Part shown: positions 1 through 8,537 of the stretch, piece by piece | How positions within the stretch are numbered: position 1 is the first letter of the stretch | Layout of the letters: each line of letters starts with the position of its first letter | From: a virus | Length of the DNA: 27,985 bases | Strand: one strand, 5' to 3' | Virus record (IMG/VR): IMGVR_UViG_3300023174_003957 | Location: 1 to 27,985 of that record | Made by a program: the position numbers and the translations under genes | The notes under the pieces: generated by a model | Told to the model about the DNA's origin: nothing | Seen by the model: only the letters and a program-made list of their open reading frames with translations | Database searches by the model: none

Positions 1-445
1 GTTCTGGATCTGCTTCCCAAATTGCTTTGGCTTCGTTACCAATTTTACCATCAACCGGACATGGAGTACCAGCATTCATCATAGCAGTAAATACTCGTTC
101 ATCTTGGCAAAGAGTAGCAACAGCAGCCACTTTCATACCCATGTCATGGAGAGTTTTGGAAAGTTTTAAACGTTCACAATTTTTATCTACAAAAGTAGAA
201 CCAATTGCAATACCGAGAATTTGGGTTTGAGCTGCACCCGAAACACCTACAGCACAAAGGTCGTTGTTAATGGATGTGATGTTTGGTGCCACAGCGGTTG
301 GTGGCGGAGATTTAACTGTGGTGGTACTATTAGATGTGGATTCCGTATAACTTCTAGTTGTGGAATCTGTTACAATAGGATCAGCAAAGCTATTGCCAGC
401 AAGCAACATTACTGTTACAATTGCGATTATCTTACTTTTAAACAT
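1..445 (-). CDS. Exported protein of unknown function (3' end beyond window)
   Basis: The minus strand is open from an ATG at 445 to the window edge (148 codons seen, no stop reached). The codon just before the ATG is TAA, which fixes this as the first possible start. Residues 1-21 form a Sec signal peptide: positive start MFKSK, a hydrophobic core, and a probable cut after SFA. A Ser/Thr-rich stretch with PPP follows (about residues 25-50), then a region with three or more Cys residues (DLCAVG, KNCERLK, TLCQDE, TPCPVDG), which suggests disulfides in the periplasm. I recall similar exported proteins in environmental T4-like phages but know no function. It is the only minus-strand gene here and is transcribed away from the replication module. 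No convincing promoter or close Shine-Dalgarno was seen for it. The gene call is firm; the function is open. Confidence 0.82.
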   Translation of the reverse strand, partial: MFKSKIIAIVTVMLLAGNSFADPIVTDSTTRSYTESTSNSTTTVKSPPPTAVAPNITSINNDLCAVGVSGAAQTQILGIAIGSTFVDKNCERLKLSKTLHDMGMKVAAVATLCQDERVFTAMMNAGTPCPVDGKIGNEAKAIWEADPE

Positions 446-524
446 TTATTTTTGATAAAGGTTGTCCTCTACCATCCTCTGTTAGATTTTTAATGGGGGA
501 TAATAAAGAATACCGAATGTCAGG

Positions 525-553
525 TTGACATGGAGAGATAAATTTGATATAAT
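525..553 (+). promoter_or_regulatory. Perfect sigma70-type promoter (TTGACA-17 bp-TATAAT)
   Basis: TTGACA at 525-530 and TATAAT at 548-553 are separated by exactly 17 bp, so both hexamers and the spacer match the housekeeping-sigma consensus. The first gene to the right starts at 596, giving an expected 5' leader of about 35 nt. It probably drives early transcription of the replication module by unmodified host RNA polymerase, as T4 early promoters do. Only in vivo activity is inferred. Confidence 0.85.
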
Positions 554-595
554 TTCACTTCAACTACATAGTTATTTAGTCATTGGAGATAATAA

Positions 596-907
596 ATGAA
601 AGTATTAACGTTAAAATTGGTAACCGGAGAAGAAGTTTTAGGTGAAATTGAGTCGGAATCCGAAACTGAATTTGTTCTGGTAAATGCTGTAGGTATCGCT
701 GTTGTGCGTGGTAAAGATGGACAACCTAATGTGGGTTTTGCACCGTTTCCTATTCATGCCGAGCAAAAAACTGGTGCCACGGTTGCCTTAAACAAGAAAA
801 GTGTAGTATACTCTTATATTCCAGCACAAGATTTTATCAATAATTATAATCAAATTTTTGGATCAGGAATTGTGGTACCTCCAACTAAAACACTAATTAC
901 AGGTTAA
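596..907 (+). CDS. Sm-like (LSm/Hfq-fold) small phage protein
   Basis: A 103-residue protein starting at ATG 596 with GGAG at 585-588. The first 45 residues read as a strongly bent beta-sheet: LKLVTGEEVLGEI followed by a FVLVNAVGIAV strand. This is the pattern of an Sm1 motif (a conserved G and E/D in a turn, then a second strand). Sm-like proteins form rings that bind RNA, and some T4-like phages encode short ones near DNA polymerase; that assignment here is an inference from the pattern. The C-terminus has YIPAQDFINNYNQIFGSGIVVP and no membrane segment. It is the first gene after the strong promoter and its stop overlaps the polymerase start (TAATG), so the two are translationally coupled. 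It could equally be an unrelated beta-barrel protein. Confidence 0.7.
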   Translation: MKVLTLKLVTGEEVLGEIESESETEFVLVNAVGIAVVRGKDGQPNVGFAPFPIHAEQKTGATVALNKKSVVYSYIPAQDFINNYNQIFGSGIVVPPTKTLITG

Positions 908-3444
908 TGAGTTCTTTCTATACTAATGTTCAGAGTATTGGTGGCAACATACTCTATCGTGGCATTCAAAACGGCAAAAGAATAAAAACAAAGGTTGAAT
1001 ATACTCCATCTTTATTTTTACCATCCAAAAAAATCACCAACTTTACAAATTTAGAAGGTGATTATCTTGATGAAAAAAAGTTCGCCAATATCAAAGCAGC
1101 CAGAGATTATATCAAACAATTTGATGGTGTGTCTGGTGCCTCTAAGATTTATGGCCAAACTCGTTTTGAATATGCTTTCATTGCTGACCAACACAAAGGT
1201 ATGGTTGATTATGATTATGACAAAATAACAATCGCCATTATAGATATCGAGGTTGGTTCTGAGAATGGTTTTCCTGATCCATATCAAGCAAACGAACCCA
1301 TCACAGCAATCGCAATTCGACAACTAAATGGTGGCATTACTGTTTATGGATGTGGTGAGTATCAGGTTCAAGGTGAAGAAATTTATATTCGTTGTAAAGA
1401 TGAATACAATCTCTGCAAAATATTTTTAAATCACTTCAAAGATAATTATCCAGATATCATTACTGGTTGGAATACAAAGTTCTTTGATATACCATATCTC
1501 ATTAATCGTTTCAGAAAGATTCTTGGTGATGATGAAGCCAAGAAACTATCACCATGGAATTTTATTACTGAAAGAAATGCCTATGTCAATAATCGACAGT
1601 TGATTGATTATACACTTGTTGGCATTTCATCACTTGATTATATTGAACTATACAAATGGTATGCTCCTGGTGGTAAGTCACAAGAATCATATCGTCTGGA
1701 TAATATTGCACAAGTTGAACTTGGTGAAGGTAAGATTGCATATGATGAATATGATAACCTTCATGCTCTATATCGTTTGAACTATCAAAAGTTTATTGAG
1801 TATAATATTAAAGACGTTGATTTGATTCTTAAACTAGAAGATAAACTAAAACTTCTTGAGTTGGCTGTAACTCTAGGTTATGATACCAAATCAAATTTTG
1901 AAGATGTGTTTGCACAAACTCGTATGTGGGACGCACTGACATATTCTTATCTGCGTGATAAAGATATTATTGTTCCACCACGAATTGTTAAAGATAAAGA
2001 TTCAGCCTTTGAAGGTGCATATGTTAAAGATCCACAAGTTGGCTTACATGATTGGGTGGCATCGTTTGACTTGAACAGTTTGTATCCACATTTGATGATG
2101 CAATATAACATTTCACCAGAAACTTTAATTGAACCTGAAAATTATACAGATGCAATGCGTGAGGTTCTTTCACAAGGTTTATCTGTTGAGAAGTTATTGT
2201 ATAAAAAGATTGATACTTCAAATTTAGAAGGTGTAACAATCACACCTAACGGACAATTCTTTCGCACAGACTTTCAAGGTTTCTTACCTAAAATGATGGA
2301 AGAAATGTATACTGACAGAAGTAAGTTTAAGAAGTTGATGTTGCAAGCAAAACAAGAATATGAAAATGAAAAAGATCCAAACAAACTCTATGAAATCGAA
2401 AAACGAATTGCCAAATACAACAACATTCAATTGGCGAAGAAAGTTTCCCTTAATTCTGCTTATGGTGCTCTTGGTAGCCAATATTTCCGTTTTTATGATT
2501 TACGAATGGCCCTTGGTGTTACTACTGCTGGACAGTTAAGTATTCGTTGGATTGAAAATAAAATTAACGATTACATGAACAAGTTGTTAGAAACAAATGA
2601 TAAAGATTATGTAATTGCTTCTGATACAGATTCAATCTATTTACGCATGGGTGAATTGGTCAACAAATTTATCAAAGATACATCAGACAAACAAAAAGTA
2701 ATTTCTGTTATGGATAAAATTTGTGAAGATAAACTGCAACCATACATTGATAAATGTTATGGTGAACTTGGAAATTATGTTCACGCTTATCAACAAAAGA
2801 TGGAAATGAAACGAGAAGGTCTATCCAATAAAGGCATCTGGACCGCCAAGAAACGATATATTTTGAATGTATATAACAACGAAGGTGTACAATACAAAGA
2901 ACCACAGATGAAGGTCATGGGTCTTGAAATGATCAAGTCATCCACGCCATCCGCCATTCGTGAGAGAATGAAAGAAGCCATTCAATTAATGGTAAACGGC
3001 ACACAAGAAGATGTATATAAATTTATTGAAGATTTTAGAAAAGAATTTAAGACGCTGCCAGTAGAAGAAATTTCTTTTCCTCGTGGACTCAATGGTCTAA
3101 ATACATATTCTGATAGCTTATCATTGTATAAAAAAGGAACGCCAATTCATGTTAAAGGTGCCATTCTTTATAATTACAATTTAAAACAAAAAAATCTCAC
3201 CAAAAAATATCCACTCATTCAAGAAGGTGAAAAAGTTAAATTCACTTATCTAAAAATGCCAAATCCATTTAAAGATACTGTTGTTTCTTATCCATCTCGT
3301 TTACCAAAAGAATTCGAACTACAACAATATATTGATTATGATATGCAATTTGACAAAGCATTCTTAGAGCCAATTAAAGTTATTCTTGATTGTATGGGTT
3401 GGAAAACAGAAAAAACAAGTTCGATAGAGGATTTCTTCACATGA
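907..3444 (+). CDS. 43: Family B DNA polymerase, T4 gp43-like
   Basis: Replicative DNA polymerase with 3'-5' proofreading, 845 residues (T4 gp43 is 898). Exonuclease motifs are intact: Exo I D113-I-E115, Exo II in GWNTKFFDIPYL with D194, and Exo III YNIKD with D303. The polymerase motifs are also intact: motif A FDLNSLYP with D388, motif B KKVSLNSAYG at 511-520, motif C SDTDS with D573 and D575, then the KKRY motif at 648-651. The C-terminus ends SSIEDFFT, which resembles the clamp-binding tail of T4-type polymerases (hydrophobic, then two aromatic residues). The gene overlaps its neighbours by 1 bp upstream and 3 bp downstream. No split, intein or intron interrupts it, although these are common in gp43 genes of other phages. 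Identity is very secure. Confidence 0.98.
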   Translation: MSSFYTNVQSIGGNILYRGIQNGKRIKTKVEYTPSLFLPSKKITNFTNLEGDYLDEKKFANIKAARDYIKQFDGVSGASKIYGQTRFEYAFIADQHKGMVDYDYDKITIAIIDIEVGSENGFPDPYQANEPITAIAIRQLNGGITVYGCGEYQVQGEEIYIRCKDEYNLCKIFLNHFKDNYPDIITGWNTKFFDIPYLINRFRKILGDDEAKKLSPWNFITERNAYVNNRQLIDYTLVGISSLDYIELYKWYAPGGKSQESYRLDNIAQVELGEGKIAYDEYDNLHALYRLNYQKFIEYNIKDVDLILKLEDKLKLLELAVTLGYDTKSNFEDVFAQTRMWDALTYSYLRDKDIIVPPRIVKDKDSAFEGAYVKDPQVGLHDWVASFDLNSLYPHLMMQYNISPETLIEPENYTDAMREVLSQGLSVEKLLYKKIDTSNLEGVTITPNGQFFRTDFQGFLPKMMEEMYTDRSKFKKLMLQAKQEYENEKDPNKLYEIEKRIAKYNNIQLAKKVSLNSAYGALGSQYFRFYDLRMALGVTTAGQLSIRWIENKINDYMNKLLETNDKDYVIASDTDSIYLRMGELVNKFIKDTSDKQKVISVMDKICEDKLQPYIDKCYGELGNYVHAYQQKMEMKREGLSNKGIWTAKKRYILNVYNNEGVQYKEPQMKVMGLEMIKSSTPSAIRERMKEAIQLMVNGTQEDVYKFIEDFRKEFKTLPVEEISFPRGLNGLNTYSDSLSLYKKGTPIHVKGAILYNYNLKQKNLTKKYPLIQEGEKVKFTYLKMPNPFKDTVVSYPSRLPKEFELQQYIDYDMQFDKAFLEPIKVILDCMGWKTEKTSSIEDFFT

Positions 3445-4439
3445 CATTAATCATATTAACATTTTTATCTGCACTATTTTTATCTGGTATTGCAGCCTAT
3501 TATTCAATTATTGGACTGGCTGCAATATTTACTGGTGCATTTTGGCCAATCGTTTTCATGGGTTCGGTTCTTGAGATGAGTAAATTGGTTACTACATCAT
3601 GGTTATATCGTAATTGGAAAACCTGCCCACTTTTATTAAAATCATACTTGACATCCGCTGTTGTTATATTAATGATAATTACAAGTATGGGTATTTTTGG
3701 ATTTTTATCCAAAGCACATATAGATTCGACATTAGAAGCGGGTGCAAACTCAGTTGAAATTCGCACAATCAATCAACAAGAGAAAATTGCCAAAGAACGA
3801 TTGGAGTATTTACTAAAACGTGCTGGTAATCCAGAAACGGCATCAGCCAATGTAGACAGACAAATTCAACAAACACAAAAAGAACTGGCGGATATTAGTA
3901 AAAGAAAACTACCACTTCTTAAAGAAGAAAATAAATTGATTGCCGAAGTTGGTCCTATTAAGTATATCGGTGATATGGTATATGGAAATGATGATGACAA
4001 TGCGATTGATAAAGCGGTTCGTTTGGTAATATTGTTAATAATGGTTGTATTTGACCCATTGGCTGTGTTATTATTAATAGCAGCAAATATGTCTTTACAA
4101 CAAAGAAAAAGTATTGTAATCAACAATGAAAATGAAATAATTAAAATAATACCAGATGTACCAATACAAAATACTGAAGTTGCTAATGGTAGTATAGAAA
4201 TACCAAAAGAAAATATTATTAAAATAGATGAACAGCCTATTGTAATAGATCAAGTGACAGGTGAAACTATTCCTCCATTAACAGTACATATTGTTCCTGG
4301 AGTCTATGAAGAACACCACAATGTTGAACAAACACCAGAGCAACCAAAGAAATTAGAACCTAAGTATGATTATGAAGCTGAGTTTGCTTTCAAAGAAAAA
4401 GCAAACACGACAACGAAATTAGATGGTGGTGACTTTTAA
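3441..4439 (+). CDS. Membrane protein with coiled coil, between polymerase and uvsX
   Basis: I place the start at ATG 3441, which overlaps the polymerase stop in an ATGA; an upstream in-frame start at 3390 would lie deep in the polymerase gene. The 332-residue product has hydrophobic segments at about 3-22, 24-44, 68-89 and 194-216. A charged stretch at about 105-170 is predicted to be helical or coiled coil (QQEKIAKERLEYLLKRAG, TQKELADISKR). The C-terminal 115 residues are polar and Pro/Glu/Ile-rich, probably cytoplasmic. I do not recognise a named family; the overall plan (paired membrane helices with an internal coiled coil) resembles DUF4407-type proteins, but I cannot confirm it. Its place between the replicative polymerase and recombinase genes, transcribed with them, hints at an early role at the inner membrane. 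Confidence 0.8.
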   Translation: MTLIILTFLSALFLSGIAAYYSIIGLAAIFTGAFWPIVFMGSVLEMSKLVTTSWLYRNWKTCPLLLKSYLTSAVVILMIITSMGIFGFLSKAHIDSTLEAGANSVEIRTINQQEKIAKERLEYLLKRAGNPETASANVDRQIQQTQKELADISKRKLPLLKEENKLIAEVGPIKYIGDMVYGNDDDNAIDKAVRLVILLIMVVFDPLAVLLLIAANMSLQQRKSIVINNENEIIKIIPDVPIQNTEVANGSIEIPKENIIKIDEQPIVIDQVTGETIPPLTVHIVPGVYEEHHNVEQTPEQPKKLEPKYDYEAEFAFKEKANTTTKLDGGDF

Positions 4440-4453
4440 TAAAAAGGAAAATT

Positions 4454-5533
4454 ATGAGTATACTTGACAAGATTAAAAAGAACAGTAGTATTAAAGAATC
4501 AGCAATTCTTTCCAAATCAAAGTTCTTTACTGACAAAGATATGATACCCACATCGGTGCCTATTATCAATGTGGCATTAAGTGGTCGTTTAGATGGCGGT
4601 TTAACACCAGGTCTTACAATGTGGGCCGGTCCATCAAAACATTTTAAAACAGCCTTTAGTTTATTGATGGCAAAAAGTTATTTGGAGAAATATGAAGATG
4701 CGGCGTTACTATTTTATGATTCTGAGTTTGGCACTCCTCAGTCTTATTTTGACAGCTTTGGTATTGATACCAATAGAGTTCTACATACACCTCTTACTGA
4801 TATTGAACAATTAAAGTTTGATATTATGCAACAGTTAACCAATCTTGAAAGAGGTGATAGGTTAATTATTGTTATCGATTCAATTGGTAATTTGGCTTCA
4901 AAGAAAGAAGTTGAAGATGCTTTAGAGGGTAAATCAGTCGCTGATATGTCCCGTGCTAAACAAGTTAAATCATTATTTCGCATGGTGACACCACATCTCA
5001 CAATGAAAGATGTGCCAATGATTGTAGTAAACCATACATATAAAGAAATTGGCATGTTCCCCAAAGATATTGTTGGTGGTGGTACAGGTTCATACTATTC
5101 CGCTGATAATATTTTTATTATTGGTCGTCAACAAGAAAAAGAAGGCACAGAAATTGTTGGTTACAATTTCATTATCAACGTAGAGAAGTCACGATATGTT
5201 AAAGAAAAATCTAAAATCCCCGTTTCTGTTTCTTTTGATGGCGGTATTAGCCGTTGGAGTGGGTTACTTGATATTGCACTCGATGGTGGATTTGTTGTTA
5301 AGCCTTCTAATGGATGGTATTCGAAAGTAGATGAAGATGGTGTAATTGAGGATAAAAAATATCGTATCAAAGAAACCGACACAGCTGACTTTTGGATGCC
5401 AGTTTTGAAAAGTAAAAAGTTTCAAACTTATGTAAAAGAAAAATATCAAATTGCTGCGGGTGAAATTATGCAAGGTGGCATTGATAATTTATTCGATGAA
5501 GTTGTTACCATGAATGGAACCGAAAATGAGTAA
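4454..5533 (+). CDS. uvsX: UvsX-like RecA-family recombinase
   Basis: A strand-exchange ATPase for recombination-dependent replication and repair, 359 residues (T4 UvsX is about 390). The Walker A loop AGPSKHFKT lies at 58-66, with K65 and T66; this S-K-x-F-K-T form is typical of phage UvsX rather than cellular RecA. Then come FYDSEFG with E91 (in the place of the RecA catalytic Glu), Walker B LIIVIDS with D142, and VVNHTY at 191-196 in the place of the RecA allosteric loop (UvsX has His where RecA has Gln). The start at 4454 has AAAGGAAAA just upstream. It sits between polymerase and helicase genes. No UvsY mediator is recognisable nearby. Confidence 0.95.
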   Translation: MSILDKIKKNSSIKESAILSKSKFFTDKDMIPTSVPIINVALSGRLDGGLTPGLTMWAGPSKHFKTAFSLLMAKSYLEKYEDAALLFYDSEFGTPQSYFDSFGIDTNRVLHTPLTDIEQLKFDIMQQLTNLERGDRLIIVIDSIGNLASKKEVEDALEGKSVADMSRAKQVKSLFRMVTPHLTMKDVPMIVVNHTYKEIGMFPKDIVGGGTGSYYSADNIFIIGRQQEKEGTEIVGYNFIINVEKSRYVKEKSKIPVSVSFDGGISRWSGLLDIALDGGFVVKPSNGWYSKVDEDGVIEDKKYRIKETDTADFWMPVLKSKKFQTYVKEKYQIAAGEIMQGGIDNLFDEVVTMNGTENE

Positions 5534-5765
5534 TGAAGATGCTAAATTAAAACATTCTAAGCGTATTCAAAAAACTCAAAATCAAATTAAAAAACAAACT
5601 AAGATTGCTAAATCGCATGGCATGCCGGTAGATGAACCACACAAATTTGCCAAACACCATGCAATGGACTGTGGCAATCCTGAATGTACAATGTGTGGTA
5701 ATCCTAGAAAAATATGGAAAGAAAAAACCATACAAGAAAAGAGATTTGAGGTGAAAGATGACTGA
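5526..5765 (+). CDS. Small basic protein with Cys cluster (zinc-knuckle-like)
   Basis: The start is ATG 5526, overlapping the end of uvsX; an in-frame ATG at 5514 would extend it by four residues. The 79-residue product has a Lys-rich helix-like first half (KLKHSKRIQKTQNQIKKQTK) and then HHAMDCGNPECTMCGNPRK, with C49, C54 and C57 and nearby H44/H45 that could complete a metal site. The CxMCGNPRK end is a motif I recall from small phage and bacterial proteins of unknown role. It overlaps the next gene by 8 bp. A nucleic-acid-binding role would fit the charge and zinc-type motif but is not shown. Confidence 0.75.
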   Translation: MSNEDAKLKHSKRIQKTQNQIKKQTKIAKSHGMPVDEPHKFAKHHAMDCGNPECTMCGNPRKIWKEKTIQEKRFEVKDD

Positions 5766-6078
5766 GGGTATTGATTATTGTTTCATTTATCCAAAAAATG
5801 ATGGCACTGCGGTACACATTAAATTTTTGGAAGGATTCTATAAAGACACCGTATTTAAATATGGTAAGGTAAAGTTTAAAGAAGAAAATGATCAAGTGTA
5901 TTTACTTTTTGCTTATGATGTGTTAGAATCTACAGTAGATAAACCACGAAAATTGGAAAAAGATGAGAAGTTTAAAAATTATATTGGCGACTTACTCGTG
6001 GAAATTATGGGCAGTAATATTGAACAGGAAATAATTGATGAAGCTGGAACAAGCGATATTAAAGAATCTGGTCTATAA
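5758..6078 (+). CDS. Hypothetical protein between uvsX and helicase
   Basis: A 106-residue, acidic protein starting at ATG 5758 (GAGGTGAAAG precedes it). It appears to be a small alpha/beta fold: strands DYCFIYP, VHIKFLEG and VYLLFAYDVLE, then an acidic C-terminal helix (FKNYIGDLLVEIMGSNIEQE). No catalytic motif, signal or membrane segment is visible. It overlaps both neighbours, by 8 bp upstream and 41 bp downstream, so its synthesis is tied to the uvsX-helicase operon. I recall short proteins at this place in other T4-like phages, so it may be a helicase- or recombinase-associated factor; that is only context. Confidence 0.75.
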   Translation: MTEGIDYCFIYPKNDGTAVHIKFLEGFYKDTVFKYGKVKFKEENDQVYLLFAYDVLESTVDKPRKLEKDEKFKNYIGDLLVEIMGSNIEQEIIDEAGTSDIKESGL

Positions 6079-7429
6079 TGAGGACTATTTACGAAAAGTA
6101 TTACCATTTCTAAAAACTGAATATTTTACCGGTAATGTAGAAAAAACTTTATTCAATGAAATTACATCATTCACAAGCACTTACAATACTACGCCAACGA
6201 TTGAAGCACTTAGTATTGCCGTCAAAGAAAGGCGTAATCTTACAGATGATGAAGTTCAGAGAACCCAAGATTATCTTACAGAGATTGAAAAGAATAAATC
6301 AGAAGAAACCGAGGTTCAATGGCTTGTTGACAAAACAGAAAAATTCTGCCAAGAGAAAGCAATCTACAACGCAGTATTGGGGTCTATTTCGATTCTCGAT
6401 GGCAAGGACAAAGTTCACGACAAAGGTTCGATTCCCAAGATATTATCGGACGCTTTGGCCGTTTCTTTCGACAACTCGGTAGGCCACGATTACTTACAGG
6501 ACTCAGATGCTCGATATGAATTCTATCATAGAAAAGAGGAAAGAATACCTTTCGACCTCGACTACTTTAACAAAATCACAAAAGGTGGTTTACCTAATAA
6601 AACACTCAACATCGCTCTTGCTGGTACTGGCGTTGGCAAATCTCTTTTTATGTGTCATGTGGCTGCTTCGTGTATGGTTCAAGGCAAGAATGTATTATAC
6701 CTCACTATGGAAATGAGTGAAGAAAAGATTGCAGAACGAATTGACGCCAATCTATTAAATGTTACAATTGATGATTTGATGGAGTTACCAAAAGATATAT
6801 ACGATAAGAAAGTTACTCGTGTTCGTGAGAAAACGACCGGTAAACTTATTATCAAAGAATATCCGACAGCTTCAGCATCAACTATTCATTTCAGGACACT
6901 ACTAAATGAACTTAATCTCAAGAGGTCTTTTGTACCTGACATTATATTTGTTGACTATCTCAATATTTGTTGTAGTGCTCGTATTAAAGCTGGTAGCAAT
7001 ATTAATTCATACACCTACGTTAAAGCGATTGCAGAAGAATTACGTGGCCTTGCTGTTGAGTTTAATGTTCCTATTGTATCTGCTACACAAACTACCCGTT
7101 CAGGATTTACTTCCAGTGATCCGGGACTTGAGGATACGAGTGAGTCGTTCGGACTTCCCGCCACCGCAGATTTGATGTTTGCTTTGATTTCTTCTGAAGA
7201 ACTAGAAGAACTTGGCCAAATCATGGTTAAACAATTGAAGAATCGATATAATGATCCAACATTCCACAAACGATTTACTCTTGGTGTCGATAGAGCCAAA
7301 ATGAAACTATATGATGTTGAACAAGCTGCACAGATGGGTATCGCTGATGCTGGCCACGATAAACCTTTAAACACATTTGGTACGAGAGAAGAAAAACAAA
7401 AGAAATCATTTAGTGGATTTAAAGTATGA
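6038..7429 (+). CDS. 41: DnaB-family replicative helicase, T4 gp41-like
   Basis: A hexameric 5'-3' helicase that drives the phage fork, 463 residues (T4 gp41 is 475). I chose ATG 6038 because AGGA at 6026-6029 is well placed; a TTG one codon earlier is the only nearby alternative. An N-terminal helical domain (1-150) is followed by the RecA-like core: Walker A AGTGVGKS at 195-202, TMEMSE at 223-228 with the likely catalytic Glu225, Walker B IIFVDYLNI with D306, SATQTTR at 348-354, and a KNR arginine-finger candidate at 401-403. The first 41 bp lie inside the previous gene in another frame. No primase (gp61) gene is in this window. Confidence 0.95.
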   Translation: MKLEQAILKNLVYNEDYLRKVLPFLKTEYFTGNVEKTLFNEITSFTSTYNTTPTIEALSIAVKERRNLTDDEVQRTQDYLTEIEKNKSEETEVQWLVDKTEKFCQEKAIYNAVLGSISILDGKDKVHDKGSIPKILSDALAVSFDNSVGHDYLQDSDARYEFYHRKEERIPFDLDYFNKITKGGLPNKTLNIALAGTGVGKSLFMCHVAASCMVQGKNVLYLTMEMSEEKIAERIDANLLNVTIDDLMELPKDIYDKKVTRVREKTTGKLIIKEYPTASASTIHFRTLLNELNLKRSFVPDIIFVDYLNICCSARIKAGSNINSYTYVKAIAEELRGLAVEFNVPIVSATQTTRSGFTSSDPGLEDTSESFGLPATADLMFALISSEELEELGQIMVKQLKNRYNDPTFHKRFTLGVDRAKMKLYDVEQAAQMGIADAGHDKPLNTFGTREEKQKKSFSGFKV

Positions 7430-8535
7430 TTATCTCCAAAGACGATGGTTTGTATTGTGCCAAGGCCTTTCATGATTATTTTAATAATTATGGCGACATA
7501 GAACAATACATGCGAGAGGAAAAAATAAAATCTCTCGATCAAATACCAACATCAATATTTCCACCAGAAGATGACCTATTCTCAGATTTCACTATGCATC
7601 CAAAAGATATGGATATTGAAGTGGTAGAAATACCAGGTCAAACATGGGAAACATTACTTTCGATTACCTCATCACACATCAATAAAGCACCAGTTGGTAG
7701 AAATGTACAATTGGCAGTCAAGGAAAAGAACACAGGAAAGATTCTAGGTTTTATTCGATTAGGTTCACCAGTAATCTATATGCGGCCTCGTAATGAAATG
7801 CTTGGACAAGTGTTCTCGCAAACCTCAGAAACATCCAAACGATTTAATGCTTCTGCTATGATGGGATTCGTAATTGTACCATCTCAGCCATTTGGTTTTA
7901 ATTATTTGGGTGGTAAATTGATGGCTGCCATTTGTACCAGCCACACAGTAAGAGAAATCTGTAATAAAAAATATGGCATGAATCTTTGTTTATTTGAAAC
8001 TACCAGTTTATATGGTTCAACAAAACAAGTATCACAATACGATGGTATGAAACCTTATATTCGATATAAAGGTCTCACAGAATCGGATATTGTGCCGATG
8101 ATGCACGGCAAAGCATACAATGATTTAAAAGAATATGTTGAGAGTAAAGTTGGAGATATTTTGGGCGGTGATGAAAGTACCACCAGTAGAAAATTGAGAA
8201 CATTTACCAAGATTATTGCTCTCACCAAAGCTGCTTTAAAAGGATCAACTGAAGCAGAGGCATTCTCTTTAACGATTGAAAAGGCTAAATCGTTGACAGA
8301 AAGAAAAAGATATTATGTTGGTGATTATGGATTTAAAAATATGGTTGATTATGTTAATTTAAAAACCGATAAACTTTTACCTGGTGAAAATTATCATAAA
8401 CACGAATTGAATAATGTCATTGAATGGTGGCGGAGTAAAGCTATAAATAGATACGAAACCCTTAAATCTGAGGGTAGATTACGAACAGAACTTGAAGTAT
8501 GGACTTCAGGAAAAGACATTCAAATTATTAGGTAA
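7426..8535 (+). CDS. DUF4338 (DruA-like) protein
   Basis: A 369-residue protein overlapping the helicase stop by 4 bp (ATGA). The central part (about 145-215) matches the pattern of DUF4338, the family of DruA from the Druantia anti-phage system: SAMMGFVIVPSQPFGFNY, LGGKLMAAICTS, then YGMNLCLFETTSLYGSTKQ and a Y-x-G motif (the ET...YGS...Y arrangement is typical). The N-terminal 140 residues and the C-terminal Lys/Arg-rich tail have no motif I know. The family's biochemical role is not established. Tight coupling to the helicase in this and, as I recall, other T4-like phages points to a DNA-transaction role rather than defence. Family assignment is fairly secure; function is inferred. Confidence 0.75.
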   Translation: MIISKDDGLYCAKAFHDYFNNYGDIEQYMREEKIKSLDQIPTSIFPPEDDLFSDFTMHPKDMDIEVVEIPGQTWETLLSITSSHINKAPVGRNVQLAVKEKNTGKILGFIRLGSPVIYMRPRNEMLGQVFSQTSETSKRFNASAMMGFVIVPSQPFGFNYLGGKLMAAICTSHTVREICNKKYGMNLCLFETTSLYGSTKQVSQYDGMKPYIRYKGLTESDIVPMMHGKAYNDLKEYVESKVGDILGGDESTTSRKLRTFTKIIALTKAALKGSTEAEAFSLTIEKAKSLTERKRYYVGDYGFKNMVDYVNLKTDKLLPGENYHKHELNNVIEWWRSKAINRYETLKSEGRLRTELEVWTSGKDIQIIR

Positions 8536-8537
8536 AA

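Noticed and set aside
27-493. Two open plus-strand frames of 67 and 90 codons
   Set aside because: They are shadows of the minus-strand gene, which has a signal peptide, normal composition and a stop right before its ATG; the plus frames have no such features.
571-581. CTAAATA on the minus strand as a late promoter for the exported protein gene
   Set aside because: It differs from the late octamer, lies about 125 bp before the start, and the strand is AT-rich enough for chance matches.
7015-7542. A 175-codon minus-strand frame opposite the helicase gene
   Set aside because: It lies against well-recognised helicase and DUF4338 coding sequence, has no ribosome site, and its Ser/Leu-rich product reflects the reverse of the real codons.
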